From Pseudomonas sp. ATCC PTA-122608 (lineage in GTDB: Bacteria > Pseudomonadota > Gammaproteobacteria > Pseudomonadales > Pseudomonadaceae), in assembly GCF_001952855.1 (NCBI RefSeq), contig NZ_LPNO01000023.1, forward strand, positions 18,596-50,866: a stretch of 32,271 bases of DNA. The letters run 5' to 3'. A model generated the notes under the pieces. That model searched no databases. It was not told where the DNA came from and saw nothing but the letters and a program-made list of their open reading frames with translations. Made by a program: the position numbers and the translations under genes. Shown here piece by piece: positions 1-9,179 of the stretch (the stretch's first letter is position 1; each line of letters opens with the position of its first letter).

Positions 1-570
1 CCCCGCCGCAAGCACCGCCCCCGGTGCCAACACCCCATTGGCACCCACCCGACACTGATCCCCCAGCAACGCGCCAAACTTGTCACAACCAGTACCCTGC
101 AACTGCCCGTCAACGCGCACCTGCACCTGCTTGTCGTCACGCTCGTTCCGGTAATTGGCGACGATGCTCCCAGCCTCCAGATTAACCCCGCGCCCCAGCA
201 CCGAATCACCGACAAAATTGAAGTGCGCCAACTTGCTGCCGCTGAAAACAAAGGATGTCTTGAGCTCTGCGCCAGGCCCAAAAATGCAATATTCATCCAC
301 CCAGCAACCACCTCTAAGGTAAGCACCAGCAGCGATAAAACAGTGAGCACCAACAATCAGCGGCGCTTTTAAAACAGCACCAACTTCAACGATCGCCGTC
401 CGGTGCACGGCAATCTCGTCATGAATTTCATAATCTTCGTCAGACAGCCCCGCCAGCAATTGGCGAACCACGCCAGGCGCCTGGGTAACCAGTTCCCAAG
501 GCGCCAGATCAGCCCAGGGCGCCAGCGGAGAACGAGAAAAATCAGCGATGTAATCGGTGAGTCGAATCAA
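1..570 (-). CDS. LpxA-family (left-handed beta-helix) transferase, 3' end outside window
   Basis: Translating the minus strand from a TTG at 570 gives 190 codons open to the window edge, beginning (M)IRLTDYIADFSRSPLAPW. A GAGG ribosome-binding sequence lies about 6 bases upstream of the TTG, an in-frame TGA sits just beyond it, and there is no ATG or GTG between them, so TTG is the best start. After roughly 50 residues come hexapeptide-like turns (IVEVGAVLKAPLIVGAHCFI, then GRGVNLEAGSIVANYRNER), the pattern of left-handed parallel beta-helix acyl- or nucleotidyltransferases such as the C-terminal half of GlmU. The substrate cannot be read from the sequence. It diverges from the dehydratase gene at 685. 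Function beyond 'LpxA-like transferase' is not assigned. Confidence 0.75.
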   Translation of the reverse strand, partial: MIRLTDYIADFSRSPLAPWADLAPWELVTQAPGVVRQLLAGLSDEDYEIHDEIAVHRTAIVEVGAVLKAPLIVGAHCFIAAGAYLRGGCWVDEYCIFGPGAELKTSFVFSGSKLAHFNFVGDSVLGRGVNLEAGSIVANYRNERDDKQVQVRVDGQLQGTGCDKFGALLGDQCRVGANGVLAPGAVLAAG

Positions 571-642
571 CGTCGAGCCCTCTACAGATCAGAGAAGTCC
601 GAAACGCTAGCATGAAACATGACTTTACAGTTTGTACAGATA

Positions 643-657
643 TGGATATTTTATCCA
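643..657. promoter_or_regulatory. Candidate operator: TGGATA-TTT-TATCCA perfect dyad upstream of dehydratase
   Basis: TGGATA at 643-648 and TATCCA at 652-657 form a perfect inverted repeat with a 3-base spacer, 28 bases before the dehydratase start. The same half-site (TATCC-N6-GGATA) occurs at 2663-2678 in front of the YheO/DauR-like regulator at the other end of this gene group. A shared motif at both promoters suggests binding by that regulator. This is inference from sequence only. Confidence 0.45.
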
Positions 658-684
658 GATAACAACCTTCGAGAGATCCCTTCC

Positions 685-1650
685 ATGCAATCGTCTTCGT
701 ACCATGACGTGATCAACGCCGCCGAACGCCTGGAGGGCTTCGCCAACCGCACGCCGGTGTACACCTCTCGCACCCTCGATGCCGAGACCGGCGCCCAGGT
801 GTTTATCAAGTGCGAAAACCTGCAACGCACCGGTTCGTTCAAGTTTCGTGGGGCGTTCAATGCGCTTTCACGGTTTGACGAGGCACAGCGCAAGGCCGGG
901 GTAGTGGCATTTTCCTCGGGTAATCATGCGCAAGGCATCGCGCTGGCCGCCCGTTTGTTGCAGATGCCGGCAACCATCGTGATGCCCACCGACGCCCCCG
1001 CCGCCAAGGTCGCCGCTACCCGGGAATATGGCGCAAGGGTGGTGTTCTACGACCGCATCACCGAAGACCGCGAGCAGATCGGTCGCACTCTGGCCGAGCA
1101 ACACGGCATGACCCTGATCCCTTCCTACGACCACCCGGACGTGCTGGCCGGCCAGGGCACCGCCGCCAAGGAGCTGCTGGAATTTACCGGCCCACTCGAC
1201 GCCTTGTTCGTCGGCCTGGGCGGTGGCGGCATGCTCTCCGGCACCGCCTTGGCCACCCGTGCGTTGTCGCCCGATTGCCTGTTGTACGGGGTCGAGCCCG
1301 AAGCCGGGAATGACGGCCAGCGTTCATTCCGGAGCGGCAGCATCGTGCACATCGACACACCCGCCACCATCGCCGATGGCGCCCAGACCCAGCACTTGGG
1401 CCACCACACCTTTCCGATCATTCGCGAGAGCGTGACCGATATCCTCACCGTCTCGGATGCCGAGTTGGTGGCCTCGATGAAGTTCTTAATGCAGCGCATG
1501 AAAATGGTCGTGGAACCCACCGGCTGCCTTGGTCTGGCGGCCCTGCGAAACCTCAAGCATCAGTTCCGGGGCCAACGCGTGGGCATTATCGTGACCGGCG
1601 GCAACGTCGACCTCCAAACCTATGCGACGCTGCTGAGCACTCCACAATGA
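685..1650 (+). CDS. PLP-dependent serine/threonine dehydratase (serine racemase/threonine deaminase type)
   Basis: The 321-aa protein starts MQSSSYHDVINAAERL at an ATG preceded by a purine-rich GAGAGA; a longer in-frame extension to 619 lacks family resemblance. It is a fold-type II PLP enzyme: SFKFRGA around Lys53 (Schiff-base lysine), SSGNHAQG near 78-85, the tetraglycine phosphate loop at about 179-182, and a C-terminal TGGNVD. There is no ACT regulatory domain, so it is the short, catabolic-type dehydratase or a racemase/hydroxyaspartate lyase relative. The family removes water and ammonia from Ser/Thr-like substrates to give 2-oxo acids through enamine/imine intermediates. It overlaps the RidA-like gene by four bases (ATGA), indicating translational coupling. 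The exact substrate is uncertain. Confidence 0.9.
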   Translation: MQSSSYHDVINAAERLEGFANRTPVYTSRTLDAETGAQVFIKCENLQRTGSFKFRGAFNALSRFDEAQRKAGVVAFSSGNHAQGIALAARLLQMPATIVMPTDAPAAKVAATREYGARVVFYDRITEDREQIGRTLAEQHGMTLIPSYDHPDVLAGQGTAAKELLEFTGPLDALFVGLGGGGMLSGTALATRALSPDCLLYGVEPEAGNDGQRSFRSGSIVHIDTPATIADGAQTQHLGHHTFPIIRESVTDILTVSDAELVASMKFLMQRMKMVVEPTGCLGLAALRNLKHQFRGQRVGIIVTGGNVDLQTYATLLSTPQ

Positions 1651-2024
1651 ACATCATCCACACCCCCGCAGCCTCGGTGCCTGCCGGGCACTACGCCCAG
1701 GCCGTGAGTCATCAGGGCACGCTGTACATCTCCGGGCAATTGCCGGTGAGCCCCGATGGGCGTCACAACCTTGAGGCGTCGTTTGCCGAACAGGCCCAAG
1801 TGGCCCTGGACAATCTGTTGGCGATCTTGAAGGCGGCAGGCGGCTCGCCCGCAGACCTGGTGAAAGTCACCGTGTATGTGGTGGACGTGAAGCACTGGCC
1901 TGAATTTGACGGCCTGTACGCCGCTGCGCTGGGGGAGCACCGCCCGGCCCGCGCGGTGGTGCCGGTGCCGGAATTGCACCACGGCTACCTGATTGAAATC
2001 GAAGCCGTGGCACGTTCGGCGTAG
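1647..2024 (+). CDS. RidA-family reactive enamine/imine deaminase
   Basis: A 125-aa protein, typical length for RidA/YjgF. It shows the family signatures LYISGQLPVSPDG near 27-39 and, at the C-terminus, RPARAVVPVPELHHGYLIEIEAVA with the substrate-binding Arg of the PARxxV motif and the IEIEA glutamate. RidA proteins hydrolyse 2-aminoacrylate and 2-iminobutanoate released by PLP dehydratases. Its start ATG overlaps the stop of the upstream dehydratase (ATGA), so the two are almost certainly co-translated: the dehydratase makes the reactive intermediate and this protein clears it. The Cys usually following PAR in canonical RidA is Ala here, which is common among paralogous subfamilies. Confidence 0.92.
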   Translation: MNIIHTPAASVPAGHYAQAVSHQGTLYISGQLPVSPDGRHNLEASFAEQAQVALDNLLAILKAAGGSPADLVKVTVYVVDVKHWPEFDGLYAAALGEHRPARAVVPVPELHHGYLIEIEAVARSA

Positions 2025-2025
2025 G

Positions 2026-2652
2026 TCATTTGGCGTAGGTGTAGACCGCCGCCCGCGAGACCCCAAGGTGCGAGGCAACGGTTTCCATGGCACGTCGAAT
2101 GTCCATCACGCCCGCCTCTTTCAGCTCTTGCATCAACAAGCGCCGGTCGGCGGCCTTGAGGGCGCGCGGGGTGGTCGCCAGGCGTGCGGCGAACTGGTCG
2201 ATACGCGCGCGAATGGCATCTGCGCCGGACGGGTCGAGGGACTCGGCGGGCCGGTCGCCGCTGACCGAGCCGAATTGTTCCAGCATGCCCTGCAGGCCCC
2301 GGAACAGCGAGAGGTCAACGTTCATGCACAAGGCTGCCACGTATTTGCCGGTGGAGTCCTTGATGCCGATGGAGGTGCTCTTGACCTGGCGGCCGTCGGC
2401 GAACTGGTTTTGGTAGTTGGCGATCACCTGCGGGTAATCGGGATCGGCGATCCGCGCCAGGCCCAGCTCGGTGGCGGGGTCACCCGGTTGACGCCCGGAG
2501 AGGTTGTTGTGGATGGCCATGATTGCGTGCTGGGGGTCGCGCAGGTCGTGGAGTACGACCTCGCAAAACGGGCTGAAGGTCTTGCTCAGGCCTTCGGCAA
2601 TCTGTTCGAGTTGGCTGATCAAGGCCGCTTGTTCGGGAGTGTGCTTTTTCAT
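2026..2652 (-). CDS. YheO/DauR-like transcriptional regulator (PAS-like + C-terminal HTH)
   Basis: The 208-aa protein begins MKKHTPEQAALISQLEQIAEGLSKTFSPFCEVVLHDL and continues with the YheO-type PAS-like domain (about 20-130, with KSTSIGIKDSTGKYVAALCMN). It ends with a helix-turn-helix (about 165-205, GVMDIRRAMETVASHLGVSRAAVYTYAK). This architecture matches DauR of P. aeruginosa, which controls D-arginine catabolism. The gene converges on the RidA-like gene with a single base between the stops, so it is probably the regulator of the dehydratase-RidA pair. Its upstream region carries TATCC-N6-GGATA, the same half-site found before the dehydratase. The ribosome-binding site is weak. Its effector is unknown; an amino acid is the obvious guess. 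Confidence 0.85.
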   Translation of the reverse strand: MKKHTPEQAALISQLEQIAEGLSKTFSPFCEVVLHDLRDPQHAIMAIHNNLSGRQPGDPATELGLARIADPDYPQVIANYQNQFADGRQVKSTSIGIKDSTGKYVAALCMNVDLSLFRGLQGMLEQFGSVSGDRPAESLDPSGADAIRARIDQFAARLATTPRALKAADRRLLMQELKEAGVMDIRRAMETVASHLGVSRAAVYTYAK

Positions 2653-2662
2653 TCAGACAACA

Positions 2663-2678
2663 TATCCAGTAGTGGATA
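2663..2678. promoter_or_regulatory. Candidate operator: TATCC-N6-GGATA dyad upstream of YheO/DauR-like gene
   Basis: TATCC (2663-2667) and GGATA (2674-2678) form an inverted repeat 11 bases upstream of the regulator's start codon. The half-site equals that at 643-657, with a different spacer (6 instead of 3). The position suggests autoregulation. This is inference only; the spacer difference weakens it. Confidence 0.4.
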
Positions 2679-2753
2679 GACCGTCAATTTGGCTTTTTTG
2701 GAGTGTGCGGGGGATATACCGGAAGCCTTGCTGAGGTGTGAGGATGGTCGGGG

Positions 2754-3514
2754 GGTATATCCGTTATTTGGGTGATGGCTTGTATGGGTTCCGCTCTTAC
2801 AGCGGCTCACTTTTGAAAAGCGCAAAAGTAAGCAAAACGCTCTTGCCCCACCACTCGGCACCTCGCTAATGCTCGGTGTGCCCTCACTCCGGCTTTGGAC
2901 CGTGGGCCGCCGTCATGGGCCATCCCTGGCCCAGGACGGCTAACCTGGCGTCCTGCCAGGTTACCCACGCTCCAAAGCCTGCGTTCGGCCAGCGTGGTTT
3001 AACGGGGCGCCTAAGATCAAGATCACAAGCAGATCAAGAGCACAGCGGCCTACCGGCCGGCTTGAGTGTGGTGAAGCAACAGCAACAGCAACAGCGAAAT
3101 CAGAAGCTAAAGCGGGCACGGTCCAAATGTGGGAGCGGGCTTGCTCGCGAAGGTCGTTAACGATGACGATGGCATTCTGGATGAACGCGGCGCTCTCAGG
3201 TTTTTCGCGAGCAAGCCCGCTCCCACAGAAAAGCAGCTCTGCTTTCGCTCTGGATCTTGCCTCTGCTTCTAACACTCAAGCCGGCCGGTAGGCCGCTGTG
3301 CTCTGCTTTTGATCTGCTTGTGATTTTGATCTGCGGGCCCCGTCAACCACGATGGCCGGAGTGCGGGCATGCCGAGCCTAGGCGAGGCGCCGAGTGGTGG
3401 GGCAAAGACCTTTTGGTTACTTTTGGCTGGGCCGGCATTCCGGGCGTTTGCCAAAAGTGACTCGCTGTAAGAGCGAAACCATAGGTGGCCGTTACCTAAA
3501 TAACGGATATACAC
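2754..3514. repeat. Large inverted-repeat element (arms ~2754-3068 and ~3273-3514)
   Basis: Most of the 967-base gene-free stretch 2653-3619 is one inverted repeat. The left arm runs from GTATATCCGTTATTT (from ~2755) through CGCTCTTACAGCG, CCCCACCACTCGGC and CTCCGGC to the end GGCCTACCGGCCGGCTTGAG. The right arm contains the same blocks in reverse complement (CACTCAAGCCGGCCGGTAGG at 3273 to TAACGGATATAC at ~3501). The arms are imperfect; the left is about 70 bases longer, with an extra block around 2900-2990. The centre holds a REP pair (3128-3226) and a short GCAACA tract near 3072. The ORFs in it have no recognisable product and look like chance ORFs. I recognise this as a dispersed P. fluorescens-type intergenic repeat, from memory rather than a search. 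Confidence 0.75.
3128..3226. repeat. REP pair (BIME) in the centre of the large inverted repeat
   Basis: tgtgggagcgggcttgctcg starts at 3128, and its inverted copy ttcgcgagcaagcccgctcc starts at 3204, about 52 bases further on. These are the head and tail REP units typical of Pseudomonas intergenic regions, probably mobilised by RAYT transposases encoded elsewhere. They can fold into one long hairpin. Confidence 0.9.
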
Positions 3515-3619
3515 CCATACCAAAAGAGTATCAAACCATACCAACCCGATATTAGACGAAAGCAAACACGCCAGAGGAAACTACCCACAATTACAAAAAT
3601 ACCTAAAGAGTATAAAAAA

Positions 3620-5023
3620 ATGCCCACCCACTCCTCCTGGATCGTGCTGTCCATCACTGGCATTTACATGCTGAGCCTGGCACTGATCAGCTACGGCGTT
3701 CGCCGTCATTCCCGCAGCGCCAACAACTACACCACCGGCGGTGGCCACTTCCCGGCGTTCCTGATCGGCTTCCTGATGCTCTCGGAATTTATCGGCACCG
3801 CAGTCAGCATCGGCACCGCCCAAACCGGTTTCAAGGTAGGCATCTCCGCCGCCTGGAACCTGTTCGCCCTGGCCCTCGGCTTCGTACTCTTCGCCTGGCT
3901 ACTGGCCCGCAAGTACAAAGACCTGGGCGACAACACCATCTCCGGCGTACTCGCACGCAACTACGGCCAACGCACTCGCTTCGCCACATCGATCATCACC
4001 ATCTTTGCCCTGGAAATCGTCGCCGTCTCGATCTACGCCAGCGGCGGCGCCGTATTAGCCAGCGTAATGCAAGTGGACCGAACCCTGGCAATCGTGATCG
4101 TCGGCGTGGTCTCGGTGGCGTACGTCAGCATCGGCGGCATGCGCTCGGTGATCTACACCAACTTCGTCCACGCCGCTTTGAAATACCTCGGCGTCGGCCT
4201 GGCCCTGTGGTTCGGCTTGAAGCAAGTAGGCGGCATCGGCCAGTTGCAGGCGCAATTGCCGGCCAGCATGTTTGACTGGACCACCGTCGGCTGGGGCCAG
4301 ATCATCGCCTGGATGATCGCCGGTATCGGCTCGATCTTCTCTACCCAATACGTGATCCAGGCGGTAAACACCGTCAGCCATGCGGGCAAGGCCCAGCGGG
4401 CGTGTTTCTACGTGGCGGTGCTGATGGTGCCGTTCGGCATCGGCGCGGCATTGATCGGGATGTGCAGCGCCGTGCTGTTCCCCAATGTCGATTCGCTGCA
4501 AGCCTTCCCGACCCTGATCGCCAGCATGGACCAACTGACTGCCGGGCTGGTAGTCGCGGGCCTGGCCGGCTCGCTGTTCGGCACCATTTCGGCAGTGAGC
4601 ATGGGCTCGGCGACGTTGTTGCTGCGGGACTTCTATGAGCCGTGGTTCAACCCGGAAAAAAGCGACGCCAAGTCCCTGCGCTTCGTGCGCCTGGCGACCA
4701 TCGCCGTCGGCCTGTTGCCGATTGCCCTGGCGCTGACGTCGGACAAGGTGCTGATGATCGCCTTCCTCGGCAAGGCATTGCGCGCGTCCCTGGCGGTGCT
4801 GGTGTTGATGGTGTTCTACGCACCGAAATTCGGCACGGCGACGGGTGCGTTCCTGAGCATCATTGCCTCGTTGCTGGCGACAGTGGGCTGGTTTCTCGCC
4901 GGTAATCCGTGGGGCATCGACAACGCTTACATTGCCTTGTTTACGCCGCTGATCATCATGGGCATCAGCCATGTGACACGCTGCAAGACACCGGCTGAAC
5001 CGCTGGTGCCGGCCACCCGCTGA
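3620..5023 (+). CDS. Sodium:solute symporter family (SSF) permease
   Basis: The 467-aa polytopic membrane protein begins MPTHSSWIVLSITGIYMLSL, with about a dozen or more hydrophobic spans. The SSF hallmark region is present: YTTGGGHFPAFLIGFLMLSEFIGTAVSIGTAQTGFKVG near 39-75, and later GMRSVIYTNFVHAALKYLGVGLALW. AAAGAG lies about 10 bases before the ATG. SSF carriers import small organic solutes with Na+. The next gene, 37 bases downstream, encodes an SDS-like serine/threonine dehydratase, so an amino acid or related nitrogen compound is a plausible substrate; that is inference from context. The upstream 100 bases are AT-rich and follow the large repeat element. Confidence 0.88.
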   Translation: MPTHSSWIVLSITGIYMLSLALISYGVRRHSRSANNYTTGGGHFPAFLIGFLMLSEFIGTAVSIGTAQTGFKVGISAAWNLFALALGFVLFAWLLARKYKDLGDNTISGVLARNYGQRTRFATSIITIFALEIVAVSIYASGGAVLASVMQVDRTLAIVIVGVVSVAYVSIGGMRSVIYTNFVHAALKYLGVGLALWFGLKQVGGIGQLQAQLPASMFDWTTVGWGQIIAWMIAGIGSIFSTQYVIQAVNTVSHAGKAQRACFYVAVLMVPFGIGAALIGMCSAVLFPNVDSLQAFPTLIASMDQLTAGLVVAGLAGSLFGTISAVSMGSATLLLRDFYEPWFNPEKSDAKSLRFVRLATIAVGLLPIALALTSDKVLMIAFLGKALRASLAVLVLMVFYAPKFGTATGAFLSIIASLLATVGWFLAGNPWGIDNAYIALFTPLIIMGISHVTRCKTPAEPLVPATR

Positions 5024-5060
5024 GGTAGGATGGCAGCCCAACCAATAAGGAAGTTGTGAA

Positions 5061-5978
5061 ATGCTGCCGATTCGCACCCCGTTGATCCTGCACCCCGGCT
5101 TGTCCACCGCTACCCGACGCATCTGGCTGAAGCTTGAGAACCTGCAACCTTGCGGCTCGTTCAAGTTGCGCGGGATGACCACGTTGTGTGCCTACGCGGC
5201 CAGCCAGGGCAAGACCACCGTGGTGTGCCCCTCCGGCGGCAATGCAGGGTTGGCGACGGCCTTTGCGGCGCGGGGCCTGGGATTGCAGGCGCGGATCGTG
5301 GTGCCGACCACCACCCCCGAAGCGACCCGCGCGCGCATCCGCCAGGCCGGGGCCGAGGTGGTGGTGCACGGTGATCTGTGGGATCAATCCAACGAGCTGG
5401 CGCTGCAATTTTCCGAAGCACCGGACGCGCTGTACGTGCCGGCCTTTGATCACCCGCTGTTGTGGGAAGGTCACAGCCGCATGATCGATGAAATTCTCGA
5501 GGACTGCCCTCAGGTGGGCGCCATCGTGACCTCCGTGGGTGGCGGTGGATTGCTTGCGGGCGTACTGACGGGGCTGGAGCGCCATCGGCGATTCGACTGC
5601 AAAGTGATTGCCTGTGAAACGGCAGGCGCAGCGTCGTTCGCTGCGGCCGTGGAGGCTGGAAAACCGGTGCGCCTGGCGAAGATCGATACCCTGGCCAAGT
5701 CGTTGGCCGCGACCCAGGTGGCGGCGTGGCCGGTTGAGCATATCTGCAGGTTTGCCCATCAGTGCGTGGTGTTGAGCGATGCCGACGCGATGATGGGCGT
5801 GGCGCGGTATGCCGATGATCTCAGGCAGTTGGTGGAACCGGCGTGCGGCGTTTCGTTGGCCGTGGCTTATTTGGAGCATGCCGCGATTGCCGGGGTTGAG
5901 GATGTGGTGGTGATTGTGTGTGGCGGGGTAAGTATCAGCGCGGAATCCGTCGGGCAGTGGCAGAAAACGATTTCTTGA
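5061..5978 (+). CDS. L-serine/L-threonine dehydratase, animal SDS-like PLP enzyme
   Basis: The 305-aa fold-type II PLP enzyme has CGSFKLRGM around Lys35 (Schiff base), PSGGNAGLATAFAARGLG (58-73), AFDHPLLWEGH (128-138), SVGGGGLLAG (tetraglycine at 160-163), VEPACG and a terminal VVVIVCGGVSIS. The Cys-Gly-Gly ending is characteristic of mammalian-type serine dehydratase, where the Cys faces the PLP ring nitrogen; it differs from the TGGN of the dehydratase at 685. This enzyme is therefore not a recent duplicate of that one. The family converts serine to pyruvate or threonine to 2-oxobutanoate plus ammonia. It follows the SSF symporter closely and probably shares its transcript. GGAAG precedes the ATG. 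Confidence 0.9.
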   Translation: MLPIRTPLILHPGLSTATRRIWLKLENLQPCGSFKLRGMTTLCAYAASQGKTTVVCPSGGNAGLATAFAARGLGLQARIVVPTTTPEATRARIRQAGAEVVVHGDLWDQSNELALQFSEAPDALYVPAFDHPLLWEGHSRMIDEILEDCPQVGAIVTSVGGGGLLAGVLTGLERHRRFDCKVIACETAGAASFAAAVEAGKPVRLAKIDTLAKSLAATQVAAWPVEHICRFAHQCVVLSDADAMMGVARYADDLRQLVEPACGVSLAVAYLEHAAIAGVEDVVVIVCGGVSISAESVGQWQKTIS

Positions 5979-6103
5979 CGGGGGTAACCGGCGAAAAACA
6001 CAGGTGAGTGGCTGATCCGTATTAATGACCCGGGTCTGAGTCTGTATTGTTCTGCCCATACTTCCTACAGTGCCGCCCACTTGGAACCGTGGGAGGACTA
6101 AGC

Positions 6104-7530
<1,427 letters not shown>

Positions 7531-7531
<1 letters not shown>

Positions 7532-7752
7532 TGTGGGAGATAGCGCTGAACCTGGCAGCGGTGATCGGCCTGTATGGCGCGGTGGAGTATTGCTTGCGGG
7601 GCCAATCGAAGGAGAGCCTGGATGAAGCCAGCCTGATGCCGTTTGCCGATGACCCGGAAGTGGCGCGGCGGGTTGAGTTGGCCACGGGCAAGCGGGTCAA
7701 CGCGGTGGCGCCTGAGGAAACAAAGCAGGACTGGGGCAATATAGAGATCTGA
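7531..7752 (+). CDS. Small single-helix protein coupled to orphan ccoN
   Basis: A 73-aa protein starting MWEIALNLAAVIGLYGAVEY. One hydrophobic helix occupies about residues 3-22, followed by a soluble, acidic then mixed tail (DEASLMPFADDPEVARRVEL). The start ATG overlaps the ccoN stop (TGATG), which indicates coupled translation. Size and topology recall accessory oxidase subunits such as CcoQ or CcoM, but I see no clear sequence match to either. A partner or assembly/stability factor for the orphan CcoN is the best guess from context. A REP hairpin follows immediately. Confidence 0.75.
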
Positions 7753-7753
7753 T

Positions 7754-7843
7754 TGTGGGAGCGGGCTTGCTCGCGAAAGCGGTGGTTCAGTCAACATATA
7801 CAGCGACTGACACACCGCTTTCGCGAGCAAGCCCGCTCCCACA
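7754..7843. repeat. REP pair forming a 30-bp perfect stem
   Basis: The 30 bases at 7754-7783 are exactly complementary to 7814-7843 (tgtgggagcgggcttgctcg start, matching cgagcaagcccgctcccaca end). Inside the loop a second short stem, TCAGTC/GACTGA, can form. It sits between the convergent ends of the ccoN-associated gene and the 164-aa gene, where it may block read-through or protect 3' ends. Confidence 0.92.
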
Positions 7844-7862
7844 CAAGCACCACATTGAGCGA

Positions 7863-8357
7863 CTAGCCGCGTTCGCGGGGAATCAGACTCTGCAACTGCA
7901 ACGCCAGGAAGTTGGCATCGAAGCCAAAGGTGTCCGGGTCTTTCAGGCCGTTGGTTTTCTTCCACAACCAGTCGTTTTTCCCCGGCAGCAACACCAGGGA
8001 AATGCTGCCGTAGCGGGCAGCGGTCAAGCCCATCACCGACAACGAAATCAAACCACCAACGCCCATCACATCCGGCACGAACTCCACCGGTTTGCCGGCG
8101 ATATGGATGGTCAGTTTCTCGGTCTTGAAGGTGGAAGTCTCCACCGGCACGCTGGGGCCGGAAGCCACGTACGCCTCGCGCTGCACTTCCAGCAAGCCGA
8201 CAGTCTTTACCGGCTCCAGCCACTGCTCGATCTGGCCGAACAACTCGCCGATCTTCTGCGCCCAATGGGCCGACTGCACTTCGAACTGCTGCTTCTTGTG
8301 GGCTTCGCTGTCGGCGTAATGACGAAGCATCTCGCCCAGTTGTTGTACATCGTCCAT
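7863..8357 (-). CDS. Conserved-looking protein of unknown function (164 aa)
   Basis: The start chosen is the ATG of MDDVQQLGEMLRHYADSEAH at 8357, preceded by AAGGAA; the frame stays open further upstream but without a better start. No signal peptide or strong membrane segment is seen. The N-terminal ~60 residues are polar and helix-rich (HKKQQFEVQSAHWAQKIGEL). The middle is beta-like (ETSTFKTEKLTIHIAGKPVEF), followed by a Gly-rich hydrophobic stretch (GVGGLISLSVMGLTAARYG) and a Trp-containing GKNDWLWKK. I do not recognise a domain. It is monocistronic, convergent with the small ccoN-linked gene and divergent from the racemase. Confidence 0.75.
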   Translation of the reverse strand: MDDVQQLGEMLRHYADSEAHKKQQFEVQSAHWAQKIGELFGQIEQWLEPVKTVGLLEVQREAYVASGPSVPVETSTFKTEKLTIHIAGKPVEFVPDVMGVGGLISLSVMGLTAARYGSISLVLLPGKNDWLWKKTNGLKDPDTFGFDANFLALQLQSLIPRERG

Positions 8358-8483
8358 TGCCGTGTTCCTTGGGTGACCCATGTTGCGAGCCTTGATCATG
8401 GCAGATGCCGCACGCTGGCGTATGACTAAAGCGCAGCGCTTGGGTAATGTGGTGCCCTCGCCCGTCCAATTCAGGAGCATCGC

Positions 8484-9179
8484 ATGCGCACCATCGGCCT
8501 TATCGGCGGCATGAGCTGGGAGTCCAGCGCCGAGTATTACCGCATCATCAACCAACGCGTGCGCGACCAGCTCGGGCCCCTGCGTTCGGCACAACTGTTG
8601 ATGTACAGCGTCGACTTCGGCCCGGTGGAGCAGGCCCAGCACGCCGGGCGCTGGGATGACGCGGCGCTGATCCTCGAAGACGCCGCCCGCCGCCTGCAAG
8701 CCGGTGGCGCCGAATGCATCGTGCTGTGTACCAACACCATGCACCTGGTGGCGCCGCGCATTGAGGCGGCGGTGTCGATACCGTTTCTGCATATTGCAGA
8801 CGCCGCCGGCGCGGCGGCCGTGGAAGCCGGCACCCTGACCGTGGGCCTGCTGGGCACCGCATTTACCATGGAGCAGGCATTTCTCAAGTCACGCCTGGCC
8901 GGACAGGGGCTGACCGTGCTGGTACCGGACGCGGAAGAGCGCCAGGCCGTGCACCGGATCATCTATGAAGAGTTGTGTGTCGGGGTGATCAGCGACGCAT
9001 CGCGTGAAGTGTACCAACGGGTGATCGAGTCCCTGGCGGCGCGTGGCGCCCAGGCCATCATCCTCGGCTGCACGGAAATCAGTCTGTTGATCAAGCCGCA
9101 GCACAGCGACCTGCCACTGCTGGACACCACCGAGCTGCATGCGCAGGCTGCGGTGGCGTTTGCCTTGCAGGACGACTAG
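8484..9179 (+). CDS. Aspartate/glutamate racemase family protein
   Basis: A 231-aa cofactor-independent racemase starting MRTIGLIGGMSWESSAEYYR, with AGGAG about 8 bases before the ATG. The two catalytic cysteines lie in the expected motifs: Cys82 in LCTNTMH and Cys196 in LGCTEIS. Length and motifs match the RacD/YgeA group of broad-specificity amino-acid racemases that act by two-base proton exchange at C-alpha. The substrate cannot be told from sequence. The gene converges with the GNAT gene, and their stop codons overlap in the shared CTAG. Confidence 0.9.
   Translation: MRTIGLIGGMSWESSAEYYRIINQRVRDQLGPLRSAQLLMYSVDFGPVEQAQHAGRWDDAALILEDAARRLQAGGAECIVLCTNTMHLVAPRIEAAVSIPFLHIADAAGAAAVEAGTLTVGLLGTAFTMEQAFLKSRLAGQGLTVLVPDAEERQAVHRIIYEELCVGVISDASREVYQRVIESLAARGAQAIILGCTEISLLIKPQHSDLPLLDTTELHAQAAVAFALQDD

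Noticed and set aside
2876..3460. Open frames inside the large inverted repeat (94, 104 and 67 aa)
   Set aside because: They lie in repeat arms, have no ribosome-binding site and low-complexity or REP-translated sequence (GSGLAREG), so they are chance frames.
4055..5182. Long minus-strand open frame (375 codons) over the symporter gene
   Set aside because: It is a shadow of a high-GC coding strand: rich in His, Gln and Arg with no domain, opposite a clear membrane protein.
7753..7862. CRISPR-like repeats in the intergenic region
   Set aside because: The two copies are inverted, not direct, and form a REP pair; there are no regularly spaced direct repeats or cas genes.
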